Below, piece by piece: positions 37,707-45,783 of a stretch of 64,000 bases of DNA. How positions within the stretch are numbered: position 1 is the stretch's first letter; the number at the start of each line of letters is the position of its first letter. Source of the stretch: Curtobacterium sp. MCBA15_009 (GTDB lineage: Bacteria; Actinomycetota; Actinomycetes; Actinomycetales; Microbacteriaceae); assembly GCF_001864895.1 (NCBI RefSeq), contig NZ_MJGO01000041.1, positions 148,462-212,461 of the forward strand, given 5' to 3'. A program made the position numbers and the translations under genes. The notes under the pieces were generated by a model. The model made no database searches, was not told the DNA's origin, and saw nothing but the letters and a program-made list of their open reading frames with translations.

Positions 37707-38948
37707 CTACGCCATCTCCCCGGCCGAGATCGCCTCGGCCTCGACCCGCTCGGGCTCCGGGCCGTCGTCCACCCGGCGCAGGACCTTCGTCGTGCAGACG
37801 ACCACCACGAAGGCGACGGCGACGGACGCCCCCGCGAAGACGTAGGCGGCCGAGGGCGAGAACGCGTCGGCGAGCAGGGTCGCGACGGGCGGGGCGATGG
37901 CGCCGCCGATGAACCGGACGGCGGAGTACGCGCTCGAGGCGACCGAGCGGGGCAGGTCGGTGGCCTCCATGACGGACTCGGTCAGGACGGTGTTGAGGAC
38001 ACCGAGCACGAGCCCGCCGATGACCACGCAGACCACGAGGCCGACCTGCGAGCGCACGACCACGGCCGCGGCGAACAGGTCGAGTGCGAGCAGGGGCAGA
38101 GCGATCTTCAGCACGGTCGTCCTGCGCAGGCGGGCGGTGAGCATCGGGGCGACCCACACGGAGGTGACGGCGAGGCCGACGCCCCAGCCGAAGAACGTGA
38201 AGCCGATGCCGAGTGCGCCGAAGCCGAGCGGGAACGGCGTGTAGGCGAGGAGGACGAAGAAGCCGATGTTGTAGAAGAGGGCGGTGGCCGCGAGTGCTGC
38301 CAGCGCCGGCCGACCGAGTGCACGGAACGGGGCGGAGAGCTTGGTCGGCGTGGGCTTCTCGAGGCTGCCGGACTTGAGCAGGGCGACGACGGCGACGAAC
38401 GCGACGGCCATCAGGGTGGTGACGCCGAAGAACGGGCCGCGCCAGCTGACGGAGCCGAGCAGGCCGCCGACGAGCGGGCCGATCGCGATCCCGAGGCCGA
38501 GGGCGGCCTCGTACAGGATGATGGCCGACGCGGTGCCGCCGGAGGCCGCCCCGACGATCGTGGCGAGTGCGGTGGAGATGAAGAGGGCGTTGCCGAGGCC
38601 CCATCCGGCGCGGAAGTCGATGATGTTCCACACGCTGTTCGACGTGGCCGCGAGGACCGAGAACAGGACGATGAGCGCGAGCCCGATGAGCAGGGTGCGC
38701 TTCGCGCCGATGCGGCTGGAGACCCAGCTCGTGAAGAACATCGCGACGCCGGTGACGGCCAGGTAGCTCGTGAACAGGAGCTCGGTCTGTGCCGGGGTGG
38801 CGCGGAGCGACGACGCGATGGCGGGCAGGATCGGGTCGACGAGGCCGATGCCCATGAAGGCGACGACGCAGGCGAAGGCGATCGCCCAGACCGCGGACGA
38901 CTGCTTGAGGATGGAGCCGGACGAGCCGGCGGGTGCGTGGGCGTTCAC
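37707..38948 (-). CDS. MFS transporter, DHA1-type drug efflux
   Basis: 413 aa, 12 membrane helices. Helix 1 FACVVAFMGIGLVDPILPAI and the motif-A loop SSRIGAKRTLLI match drug:proton antiporters of the DHA1/Bcr type; helix 5 has the antiporter-motif-like EAALGLGIAIGPLVGG. GTG start at 38948 with AGGAGA upstream, overlapping the marR stop (GTGA), so the pump is co-translated with its likely regulator. Substrates are probably toxic organic molecules, unknown in detail. Confidence 0.9.
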   Translation of the reverse strand: MNAHAPAGSSGSILKQSSAVWAIAFACVVAFMGIGLVDPILPAIASSLRATPAQTELLFTSYLAVTGVAMFFTSWVSSRIGAKRTLLIGLALIVLFSVLAATSNSVWNIIDFRAGWGLGNALFISTALATIVGAASGGTASAIILYEAALGLGIAIGPLVGGLLGSVSWRGPFFGVTTLMAVAFVAVVALLKSGSLEKPTPTKLSAPFRALGRPALAALAATALFYNIGFFVLLAYTPFPLGFGALGIGFTFFGWGVGLAVTSVWVAPMLTARLRRTTVLKIALPLLALDLFAAAVVVRSQVGLVVCVVIGGLVLGVLNTVLTESVMEATDLPRSVASSAYSAVRFIGGAIAPPVATLLADAFSPSAAYVFAGASVAVAFVVVVCTTKVLRRVDDGPEPERVEAEAISAGEMA

Positions 38949-39400
38949 GCTGTGGTCTCCTGTCTGGTGGACGTGGGGGTCGTCCTGGTGCGCTCGGCGA
39001 TCAGGGCGGTGGCGTGGTGCAGGGCGTCCCAGTCCTCGTCGGAGAGGTCCGAGAAGACCGGTCCGACGGTGTCGGTCAGGGTCGCCCGCCACGCGGTGAG
39101 TCGGGCGCGGCCGTCGTCGGTGATGCCGATGCGCTGGCCGCGGGAGTCGTCGGGGTCGACGGCGCGGGTGACGAGGCCGTCGGCGAGCATGCCGGTGACG
39201 AGCCGCGTCATGGTGGGCTGGGCGACGCGGGACGCGGCGGCGAGTTCGCCGAGGCGCATCGGCTCGTCCAGCTCGAGGATGCCGAGGGTCCGCCACACGG
39301 CCGGCGAGGTCGTGTTGCCGGTGGACTGCACGGCGGTCCGGATCAGGCGGTTGACGGAGACGAGGAGCGTCTCGATCGTCTGCGCCCGTGTTTGTTCCAT
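38945..39400 (-). CDS. MarR family transcriptional regulator
   Basis: 151-aa winged-helix repressor. LGELAAASRVAQPTMTRLV is the helix-turn-helix and AVDPDDSRGQRIGITDDG the wing, both canonical for MarR (DxRxxxxxLT-like). The start is ATG 39400: TATAGT (39407-39412) lies 6 bases upstream, so the mRNA is probably leaderless. A perfect 13-bp inverted repeat at 39412-39424 between -10 and -35 is the likely autoregulatory operator. Presumably represses itself and the co-transcribed MFS pump until a small phenolic or other ligand binds. Confidence 0.93.
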   Translation of the reverse strand: MEQTRAQTIETLLVSVNRLIRTAVQSTGNTTSPAVWRTLGILELDEPMRLGELAAASRVAQPTMTRLVTGMLADGLVTRAVDPDDSRGQRIGITDDGRARLTAWRATLTDTVGPVFSDLSDEDWDALHHATALIAERTRTTPTSTRQETTA

Positions 39401-39406
39401 GTCCGA

Positions 39407-39424
39407 ACTATATAGCAGTGCTAT
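39407..39424. promoter_or_regulatory. MarR promoter and candidate operator
   Basis: ATAGCA-G-TGCTAT (39412-39424) is a perfect palindrome abutting TATAGT, the -10 of marR on the minus strand. Its position would block RNA polymerase on marR and perhaps on the divergent small gene at 39462. Confidence 0.65.
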
Positions 39425-39461
39425 GCATCCCGCAACAGGCGACGCCTGGTAGAAGGGACGC

Positions 39462-39752
39462 ATGAGCGACATCACCATCCACGAAGGCGACGAGTACACC
39501 GCGATCTTCCACGGCGGTCCCTTCGACGGCACGACCGACACCCGCACCGCGACGAGCGACGCGCTGGACGACGAGGTCACGGTGTTCGCCGACGTCGAGG
39601 GCCTGCAGACCGCCCTGACCTACCGCATGACGAAGTCCCGCCAGGTCGTCGACCAGATCTCGGCCGAGTTCGAGTACGTCCCGAGCGAGTCCGACCCCGT
39701 GGACGACCTGCAGGACCGCGGCGACCGCAGCGGCGGCTTCGACCGGGAGTAG
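39462..39752 (+). CDS. Small acidic hypothetical protein
   Basis: 96 aa, acidic, soluble, no recognised domain. The N-terminal part (YTAIFHGGPFDGTTDTR) recalls short proteins that occur in many Microbacteriaceae genomes. GAAGG lies 7 bases before the ATG and codon use is like that of its neighbours, so it is probably real. It is divergent from marR and followed 30 bases later by the thioredoxin-like gene, so the two may be co-transcribed. Function unknown. Confidence 0.7.
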   Translation: MSDITIHEGDEYTAIFHGGPFDGTTDTRTATSDALDDEVTVFADVEGLQTALTYRMTKSRQVVDQISAEFEYVPSESDPVDDLQDRGDRSGGFDRE

Positions 39753-39781
39753 ATCCCCCACCTGCCGCGTTGCACGATCAC

Positions 39782-40042
39782 ATGCAGCTCGACCTCTGGA
39801 CGTCCGCCTTCTGTGCGCCGTGCGCCGCCGCCCGCCGGGTGTCGGCCGAGGCTGCGGCGCTCGTCCCCGGGCTCACCGTGACCGAGCGCGACGTGGCGGC
39901 GCACCCCGACGACGCGGAGGGCCTCGGCATCCGGTCCACGCCCACGATCATCGTGCGGCAGGACGACGGAGCCGAGGTCTTCCGGTCACCCGGCGTCCCC
40001 ACCCGCGACCAACTCCTGCTCGCGGTCGCGAAGGCCGTCTGA
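39782..40042 (+). CDS. Thioredoxin/glutaredoxin-like protein
   Basis: 86-aa thioredoxin-fold protein. The redox motif CAPC in LDLWTSAFCAPCAAARR (residues 12-15) and the cis-Pro of IRSTPTIIV are both present. Mini-thioredoxins of this kind reduce small disulfide substrates; the partner is unknown. Start: ATG 39782 is preferred; an in-frame TTG at 39770 would add four residues. Its last 57 bases overlap the 3' end of the convergent DUF6716 gene. Confidence 0.85.
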   Translation: MQLDLWTSAFCAPCAAARRVSAEAAALVPGLTVTERDVAAHPDDAEGLGIRSTPTIIVRQDDGAEVFRSPGVPTRDQLLLAVAKAV

Positions 40043-41464
40043 CCCCGGGTCGGGACGACGCCCGCCCGCCACGCGTTGTGAGGTCGGCGCAGCGACCACC
40101 ACCGGCTCCGGCGGGTGGACGACCGCCAGGACCCGTCGCGCCAGGCGCTTCGCCGCCCGGATCGGCGCGCCGATCACCAGCGCGACGGCCCCGAGGAGGC
40201 TCCGGTCGGCGCCGCCGAGCGCGTTCTTGCGCTCCCACGCCCGACGGAGCGCGCCACCCCGACTGCGCCGGGCAGCCGGCCGGTCGACCAGCATGCCGGC
40301 GTCGCGCTGCGCCATGAGTGCGCCGAGCCGATCGGCCCAGTCGTCGTCGGACGCCGGGTGGAAGTAGTTGTCCCGCATCCAGCTCGCCCGCACCCGACCG
40401 AACCGGCCGTCCACCAGGTCGACCGCGTCGCCCTCCAGGCCGCTCGCCACGAAGACCTCGTTGATGAGGTGCCGTCCCGTCCCGAAGTCGGTCAGGGTGA
40501 GTGCGGGGACGCCACGTGCTGCTGCCTCGAGCACGGCCGTCGAGCTGATCGTCACGAGCGCGACCGCCCGGTCGAGGTGCTCGCCCATCGGCCCGCCCGC
40601 CACGACGAGGTTCGCGGGCGCGTCGGCCGGCACGAGGTCGGCGTAGGGGTGCTCCTCGCGGTGCGTCTGCTGTTCCCCCGTGACGGCGCGGGTCTTGACG
40701 ACGACACGCCACTCCGGGTGCCGTCGCGCCGTCTCGACGAGTCGGTCGACGACGAGCGCCCGGTCCGCTCGTTCGAGGGGCACACTCGGCTGCGCCGCGA
40801 AGACGACGGAGTCGCGGACGCGGTCCGGGTCGGACAGCGCACCGGCGGCCCCCTGCGCGAAGGGCAGCGTCGCGAGCGCGAAGTGCGGTTCCACACCGCC
40901 GTCGACCGCCATCTCCTCGTAGGCCCGGACCTCGCGGTGGCTGTGCAGGACGAACAGGTCGGCACGCGCACGGAAGAAGACGCCCTTCCACTTCGCCGGG
41001 AACGAGATGCCCGGCAGCCCCGTCACGAGCACCGGTCGCCGCGGGATCCGTCGGTGCACCTCCTCGAGCACGAGTTCGGCCACCGGCCCGATCGTCGAGA
41101 CGAGCACGGCGTCGGGCGGGTCGCGCCGTAGGTCCTCGACGATCGCGTCGACGCTCCGCGCCGCCGGGGGAGCCGTCCGCAGGTGCGCCAGCCGGGCGTC
41201 CAGCCCGCGGAACGCCGCGCGCAGTTGCGCCGTGCTCGCGGACCGCGGGGTGGCGACCGTCCAGACCTCCAGGTCCCAGTCCGGCGGTGCGGTGGCGAGC
41301 AGGTGCGCGCCCCACTTCGCGAACGAGTCGGTGTCGACCAGGCCGACCACCCGTCGGGCGCGTGGTGCCGTGTCGGACGGGAGGCGCGCCTCCCGTCCGA
41401 CGGTCGACGCACGACCGTCGGCGGCTGCGTCCAGGGCGCGCGCCTCGTCGACCCCGCCCGTCAC
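39986..41464 (-). CDS. DUF6716 putative glycosyltransferase
   Basis: 492-aa soluble protein of the DUF6716/polysialyltransferase-like group: VGLVDTDSFAKWGAHLL near residue 40, VLVTGLPGISFPAKWKGVFFRARADLFVLHSHRE (as two motifs around 155-185) and TISSTAVLEAAARGVPALTLTDFGTG near 355, a nucleotide-sugar-binding pattern of GT-B enzymes. It follows neuB and neuA, so it probably transfers a CMP-nonulosonate to a surface acceptor (inference from context). GTG start overlapping the neuB stop. Residues about 14-35 are poorly conserved and encoded by a perfect 30-bp palindrome. The 3' end overlaps the thioredoxin-like gene by 57 bases. Confidence 0.82.
   Translation of the reverse strand: MTGGVDEARALDAAADGRASTVGREARLPSDTAPRARRVVGLVDTDSFAKWGAHLLATAPPDWDLEVWTVATPRSASTAQLRAAFRGLDARLAHLRTAPPAARSVDAIVEDLRRDPPDAVLVSTIGPVAELVLEEVHRRIPRRPVLVTGLPGISFPAKWKGVFFRARADLFVLHSHREVRAYEEMAVDGGVEPHFALATLPFAQGAAGALSDPDRVRDSVVFAAQPSVPLERADRALVVDRLVETARRHPEWRVVVKTRAVTGEQQTHREEHPYADLVPADAPANLVVAGGPMGEHLDRAVALVTISSTAVLEAAARGVPALTLTDFGTGRHLINEVFVASGLEGDAVDLVDGRFGRVRASWMRDNYFHPASDDDWADRLGALMAQRDAGMLVDRPAARRSRGGALRRAWERKNALGGADRSLLGAVALVIGAPIRAAKRLARRVLAVVHPPEPVVVAAPTSQRVAGGRRPDPGSDGLRDREQELVAGGDAG
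41372..41401. repeat. Perfect 30-bp intragenic palindrome, GACGGGAGGC family
   Basis: GTCGGACGGGAGGCG is followed directly by its exact complement CGCCTCCCGTCCGAC, inside the coding sequence of the DUF6716 gene near its 5' end. Same core as the intergenic terminators. Confidence 0.9.
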
Positions 41465-42333
41465 GCGCCGACGCGGCGCAGCTTCGCGAGGGGCGCCTGC
41501 TCGCCGGGGAAGATGCGCTTGACGCCGTCGCCGAGGGCGGTCTCGATGATGCGGACGTCGCGCGCGAGCGTCTGCAGGCCGTGCGGCTCGAGCGATGCCG
41601 CGTGGTCGGAGCCCCACATCGTGCGGTCGAGCGTGATGTGCCGTTCCACGGCCGTGGCGCCGAGTGCGACCGCGGCGATCGAGATCTGCAGGCCGGGCTC
41701 GTGGCCGGAGTAGCCGACCGGCACGCCGGCGTACCGGTTCGCGAGGGTGTCGATCATGCGGAGGTTCGCCTCCTCCGCCGGCAGCGGGTACGTCGACGTC
41801 GCGTGCATGAGGACGAGGCGGTCGGTGCCGAGCGTCTCGACGGCGGCGTCGATCTGCTCGAGCGTGGACATGCCGGTCGACAGGATGACGGGCTTGCCGG
41901 TCGCGGCGACGGCGGCGAGCATGCCGAGGTCGGTCACCGACGCCGAGGCGATCTTGTACGCGACGACGTTGAGGTCCTCGAGGAAGTCGACCGAGGGCTC
42001 GTCCCACGGGGACGCGAACCAGTCGAGACCGCGGAGCGTCGCGTGGTCGCCGATCTCGATGTACTGGTCGCGGTCGAACTCGACGCGGTAGCGGTACTCC
42101 AGGTAGGTCATGTCGCCCCACGGGGTGCTGCGCGGCGTGTTCTTCATGTGCTCGGGCGTCGAGATCTCCGGCGTGCGCTTCTGGAACTTCACGGCCTGCA
42201 GCCCGGCGTCCGCCGCGACGTCGATGAGCTGCTTCGCGATCTCGACGCTCCCGTTGTGGTTCAGGCCGATCTCGCCGATGAGGTACGCGGGGTGGCCCGC
42301 GCCGATCGTGGACGTACCGATGGTGACGGTCAT
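41461..42333 (-). CDS. neuB: N-acetylneuraminate synthase family protein (short NeuB)
   Basis: 290 aa. PEP-dependent TIM-barrel synthase making a nine-carbon nonulosonic acid from a hexose precursor. Motifs: YLIGEIGLNHNGSVEIAKQL, AVKFQKRTPE, ILSTGMSTLEQI, and GATAVERHITLDRTMWGSDHA. The C-terminal antifreeze-like (SAF) domain of typical NeuB/SpsE proteins is missing; the sequence ends just after the barrel (VKRIFPGEQAPLAKLRR). ATG 42333 is within the neuA stop overlap (ATGA). The exact sugar (neuraminic, legionaminic, pseudaminic or other) cannot be read. Confidence 0.9.
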   Translation of the reverse strand: MTVTIGTSTIGAGHPAYLIGEIGLNHNGSVEIAKQLIDVAADAGLQAVKFQKRTPEISTPEHMKNTPRSTPWGDMTYLEYRYRVEFDRDQYIEIGDHATLRGLDWFASPWDEPSVDFLEDLNVVAYKIASASVTDLGMLAAVAATGKPVILSTGMSTLEQIDAAVETLGTDRLVLMHATSTYPLPAEEANLRMIDTLANRYAGVPVGYSGHEPGLQISIAAVALGATAVERHITLDRTMWGSDHAASLEPHGLQTLARDVRIIETALGDGVKRIFPGEQAPLAKLRRVGA

Positions 42334-43106
42334 GGTGCTCCGTTCGGTGCGGGCACGGCCCGCGTCGGGGATGGGGTCGAGGGGGTGGCCCCGACCGGTC
42401 GGGTGCTTCTCGACGAGGGGAGCGCGCCGGCGATCGCCTCCGCGACGGCCAGGTCGGACGGTTCGTCGACGTCGATCGCGGTGGCCGCGTCCACCACGTG
42501 CAGTTCCACGCGCCCGTGGAACCGGTGCCGGTGCTGCCGGAAGCCGGCGGTCCGCAGGACGGTGAAGGAGCCGGTCTCGCGGTACTCGGGCTCGCGGTCC
42601 TGGCGTCGGGGCCGGGTGGCGGCGTCGTGGTTGACGGCCACGGCGGACCCGTCCGGCGCGGTCCGCCACAGGAACGCGTGCGACGGGGCGGCCGCGAGGA
42701 CCACGTCCGCGTGGCCCTGCACGACCCGGTCGATCGCAGCGTCGAGGTCGGCGGGTTCGATGAACGGCGAGGTCGCCTGCAGGAACACCAGGACCTCGGG
42801 GTCCGGCGCTCCCGTCGCGGCGAGCTCGTCGAGCACGTGCAGGAGCGCGGACTCCGACGAGGCCTCGTCCCCGGCCAGCTCGTCGGGGCGGCGGACGACG
42901 AGGGCCCCGGCCGCGCGGGCCTCGGCGGCGATGTCGTCCCCGTCGGTCGTCACGACGACGGCGTCGACCCGCTCCGCACCCAGGGCGGACTCGACCGCGC
43001 GCCGGACGAGCGAACGGCCGGCGACGGGACGGAGGTTCTTGCCCGGGACGCCCTTCGAACCGGCGCGGGCGGGCACCACGGCGAGGACGGAACCGGTGGA
43101 GCGCAT
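42330..43106 (-). CDS. neuA: Acylneuraminate cytidylyltransferase
   Basis: 258 aa. Activates nonulosonic acids with CTP to CMP-sugars. VVPARAGSKGVPGKNLRPVAGRSL at the N-terminus (as motif ARAGSKGVPGKNL) and VFLQATSPFIEPADLDAAI are the family signatures. The ATG at 43106 has TAGCGT 7 bases upstream and no Shine-Dalgarno: a probable leaderless start for the three-gene operon neuA-neuB-DUF6716. No epimerase (NeuC) or precursor-forming genes are nearby, so the substrate must be made elsewhere in the genome. Confidence 0.92.
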   Translation of the reverse strand: MRSTGSVLAVVPARAGSKGVPGKNLRPVAGRSLVRRAVESALGAERVDAVVVTTDGDDIAAEARAAGALVVRRPDELAGDEASSESALLHVLDELAATGAPDPEVLVFLQATSPFIEPADLDAAIDRVVQGHADVVLAAAPSHAFLWRTAPDGSAVAVNHDAATRPRRQDREPEYRETGSFTVLRTAGFRQHRHRFHGRVELHVVDAATAIDVDEPSDLAVAEAIAGALPSSRSTRPVGATPSTPSPTRAVPAPNGAP

Positions 43107-43217
43107 GCCCCGGACGCTACGAACCGAGGGTGTCCCGGAAGCGAACGGCGGGCAGACGCGGACCGAACCGTTCCGGAAGCGTGCGGCGCCGGGTCGCCGC
43201 TAGAATCGACGTCGCTC

Positions 43218-43290
43218 GCCTCCGTAGCTCAGTGGATAGAGCAGGTGGTTTCTACCCACCGTGCCGCGGGTTCGATTCCTGCCGGGGGCA
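43218..43290 (+). tRNA. tRNA-Arg (anticodon UCU)
   Basis: Cloverleaf: acceptor GCCTCCG/CGGGGGC, D arm GCTCAGTGGATAGAGC, anticodon arm GGTGG-TTTCTAC-CCACC with anticodon TCT, T arm GCGGG-TTCGATT-CCTGC, discriminator A; CCA is not encoded. TAGAAT at 43201-43206, 11 bases upstream, is the likely -10. Reads the rare AGA codons. Confidence 0.96.
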
Positions 43291-43300
43291 CCGACGCGAA

Positions 43301-43330
43301 CGGGCCGCCATCCTTCCGGATGGCGGCCCG
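43301..43330 (+). terminator. Terminator of tRNA-Arg
   Basis: CGGGCCGCCATCC pairs perfectly with GGATGGCGGCCCG around TTCC, 10 bases after the tRNA and followed by TTCCTC. Also positioned to end the convergent gene at 43367. Confidence 0.88.
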
Positions 43331-43366
43331 TTCCTCGTCCGGGTGTCGACCCGGGCGCGGGTGGTG

Positions 43367-44677
43367 CTACTCGTCGTCGGCGGCCCGGCGGCGGAGCTCC
43401 GCGGCGCTGATCGGCTGCGTGTGGGTGGCCTCGGAGGTCTCGTCGGCGTCGGTCGGCTCGGCCGGTGCCTGCGACAGGCGGGTGGGGATCGACGTGGTGT
43501 TCGTCGTCCCCGCGGCGTCGAGCCGGGGTGCGCGGGCGGGGACGTCGTTCGCGGGGGTGCGGTTGACGTGCGACTCGGCGGCGGTCGGGGTCACGGCCGA
43601 TCCGCCGAACACCTGCGTGGTGGCGCGGTCGTCCACGACCTCGGTGTCGTCGGTGTCGCGGGACGTACCCGAGGCGCCGGCCGGGCCGGTGCTGCCCGGG
43701 GTGGTCCGTGCGGGCTGGGCCGGGGTGCCGAGCGTCGGTCGCACGGGCGGCGTCGGCGCGGACGACGGGTCGTCGCCGTAGACCCGCGTCGTGTTCTGCC
43801 CGAAGGAGCGGGTGGCGTCGGCGTCGGAACCGCCACGGTTGACCGAGAACGCCGGGGTGGACGGGCCCTGGGCCGGGGTCTGGGACTGCGGGGCCTGCGG
43901 GGCCTGCGGGGCGGACGCCGGGGAGCCGTGCGTGCCGGCGCCACCGAGCGTGCCGGCGCTCCCTGCCGTGCCGGTACCGCTCGGCGTGCCGGTGCCGGTG
44001 CCGGTGCCGGTGGGGGCCGCTGCGGGCGTGGGCGTCGCCGCCGGGCGCAGGGAGGTCGTGGTCGGGGTGGGCCGCTCGGCCGGGGACGCCGGAGCGGGCG
44101 TCGCCGCCTGTGCGCGGGACTGCTCCACCTGGTCGGCGTTCCAGTCCTGCTGGCGCTTGATCAGTTCGGCGTCGGGGTCGGGGGAGTCGAACTTCCAGCG
44201 CTCGAGGTCGGCCTTGAAGAGCTTGCGGGCGCGGGACGGACGTGCCTGCCAGTCGAGCAGACGGTCGCGGAACTCGGCCAGCGACTGCTCAGCCTGGAAG
44301 CTGAACGTCGACGAGTTCTTCTTGATGTCCGCGATCTCGTGCTGGGTCCAGTTGGCGGCCAGCGGTGCACCGGGGACCGGGAGCAGACGCAGACGGATGT
44401 CGGCGTCCTCGGCGAGGTGGTCGGCGTAGCGGCGCTCGTCGTGTCCGAGCGCACCCCAGGCGGCCGCCTTGCGGGCCGCCGAGACGATCGCGGTGACCGC
44501 GGCGTTCTTCGCCTCGCGCTCCTGCAGGGCGACGACGCGCTTGGTCGCTCCGCGTCCGATCAGCGCGGCGATCACACCCGCCACGACGATGGCGACGAAG
44601 GGGATGACGGCGCCCGAGAGCACACGCCAGCCGTCGTCCGATGCGGTCCAGTCGCTCAGGTCGTTCCACCAGTCCAT
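43367..44677 (-). CDS. Membrane-anchored protein with long disordered Thr/Pro/Gly-rich tail
   Basis: 436 aa. One membrane helix (about residues 20-42) follows a short tryptophan-rich N-terminus (MDWWNDLSDWTAS); then about 130 residues of helical, charged sequence; from about 195 onward a Pro/Thr/Ala/Gly-rich probable disordered region. Within it TTRVYG and TTQVFG recur, resembling phosphothreonine-type motifs bound by FHA domains (speculative). TATGGT lies 6 bases before the ATG, so probably leaderless. Function unknown; the N-terminal part is conserved-looking among Microbacteriaceae proteins of this layout. Confidence 0.72.
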   Translation of the reverse strand: MDWWNDLSDWTASDDGWRVLSGAVIPFVAIVVAGVIAALIGRGATKRVVALQEREAKNAAVTAIVSAARKAAAWGALGHDERRYADHLAEDADIRLRLLPVPGAPLAANWTQHEIADIKKNSSTFSFQAEQSLAEFRDRLLDWQARPSRARKLFKADLERWKFDSPDPDAELIKRQQDWNADQVEQSRAQAATPAPASPAERPTPTTTSLRPAATPTPAAAPTGTGTGTGTPSGTGTAGSAGTLGGAGTHGSPASAPQAPQAPQSQTPAQGPSTPAFSVNRGGSDADATRSFGQNTTRVYGDDPSSAPTPPVRPTLGTPAQPARTTPGSTGPAGASGTSRDTDDTEVVDDRATTQVFGGSAVTPTAAESHVNRTPANDVPARAPRLDAAGTTNTTSIPTRLSQAPAEPTDADETSEATHTQPISAAELRRRAADDE

Positions 44678-44766
44678 GCGCGCACCATACCCACGAAACG
44701 ATCAGGCGCCGGGGAGGCCGGTCGGTGATCCGCCCATCCGGTCCGACACGATTCCAATGTGGAACA

Positions 44767-45033
44767 TCATGACCAGCGGAGGGTGTCGACGGCGTCGTCG
44801 GCCGACCAGACGTTCGGCAGCTCGACGAAGCGACGCTCGGTCGCGACGTAGCGCCGGGCGCGGTACGCCGTGTCGCCCGCGACGTCGATCCGGTCGACGT
44901 ACCCGACGATCTCGCCGTTCGCGCGGGTGACCCGGCTCAGGTCGTCGCGGACGTCGAGGACCCGGTAGTCACCGTGCGAGCGGGCGAGCGGGACACTGCG
45001 GATCCGCAGGACGGGTTCGTGTGTGGTCTGCAT
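44767..45033 (-). CDS. Hypothetical protein, 88 aa
   Basis: Small soluble protein with beta-strand-like alternation (YRVLDVRDDLSRVTRANGEIVGYVDRIDV) reminiscent of short beta-barrel proteins; no family recognised. Third-position GC and amino-acid composition look coding, and similar proteins are common in related genomes. It begins 186 bases from the divergent msrA gene. The start ATG 45033 has only a weak GAGAG upstream. Function unknown. Confidence 0.65.
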   Translation of the reverse strand: MQTTHEPVLRIRSVPLARSHGDYRVLDVRDDLSRVTRANGEIVGYVDRIDVAGDTAYRARRYVATERRFVELPNVWSADDAVDTLRWS

Positions 45034-45218
45034 CGCTGCTCTCGGGTCGGTGTGGTCGATGACGGTGTGTCCGTCGGTGTGCAGCTGACGCTACGGGCGA
45101 CCACCGACACGCCGACGCCTCCGGCGCGATCTGGGGAGGAGGGCGCCGAGCGCGCGCGGTGTGGAGGACCTGCACCCCGCGCCCTCGCCGTCGCAGCACG
45201 CCGGAGTACGGTGGCGAC

Positions 45219-45746
45219 ATGACGACGTTCGTGCTCGCAGGTGGATGTTTCTGGTGTCTCGACGCCGTGTACCGCACGCTCCAGGGGGTGCAGGAGGTGG
45301 TGTCCGGCTACGTCGGCGGACACGTGGACGACCCGTCGTACGAGCTGGTCTGCACCGGCACGACCGGTCACGCCGAGGCCGTCGCGGTGACCTTCGACGA
45401 GACCGTGCTCCCGGCCGAGGTGGTCCTCGACGTGTTCTTCACGCTGCACGACCCGCGGCAGCTGAACCGGCAGGGCGCCGACGTCGGCACGCAGTACCGC
45501 TCGGCGATGTTCCCCGCCGACGACGTGCAGCGCGAGCTGTTCGAGCGCGCGATCGAGCGTGCGGCCGAGATCTGGGACGGCGGGATCGTCACGACGATCG
45601 AGCCGCTGTCGACCTTCTTCACGGCAGAGGAGCACCACCAGGACTTCTTCGCGAAGAACCCCGGACAGGGCTACTGCCTCGCCGTCGCACTGCCCAAGGT
45701 GAACAAGGTCCGCAAGGCGTACGGTCAGTACATCCTGGCGTCCTGA
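45219..45746 (+). CDS. msrA: Peptide-methionine (S)-S-oxide reductase
   Basis: 175 aa. Reduces methionine-S-sulfoxide in proteins and free methionine. The catalytic Cys is in GGCFWCLDAVYR (residue 10), followed by GYVGGHVDDPSYELVCTGTTGHAEAV and DPRQLNRQGADVGTQYRSAMF, all typical of MsrA. The resolving Cys is in GQGYC near the C-terminus. TACGGT lies 6 bases before the ATG, a probable leaderless start. The following 67-aa gene is 37 bases downstream. Confidence 0.97.
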   Translation: MTTFVLAGGCFWCLDAVYRTLQGVQEVVSGYVGGHVDDPSYELVCTGTTGHAEAVAVTFDETVLPAEVVLDVFFTLHDPRQLNRQGADVGTQYRSAMFPADDVQRELFERAIERAAEIWDGGIVTTIEPLSTFFTAEEHHQDFFAKNPGQGYCLAVALPKVNKVRKAYGQYILAS

Positions 45747-45783
45747 TCCCGGGGCGTCGGGGCCACGAGGAGGTGGTTCGAAC

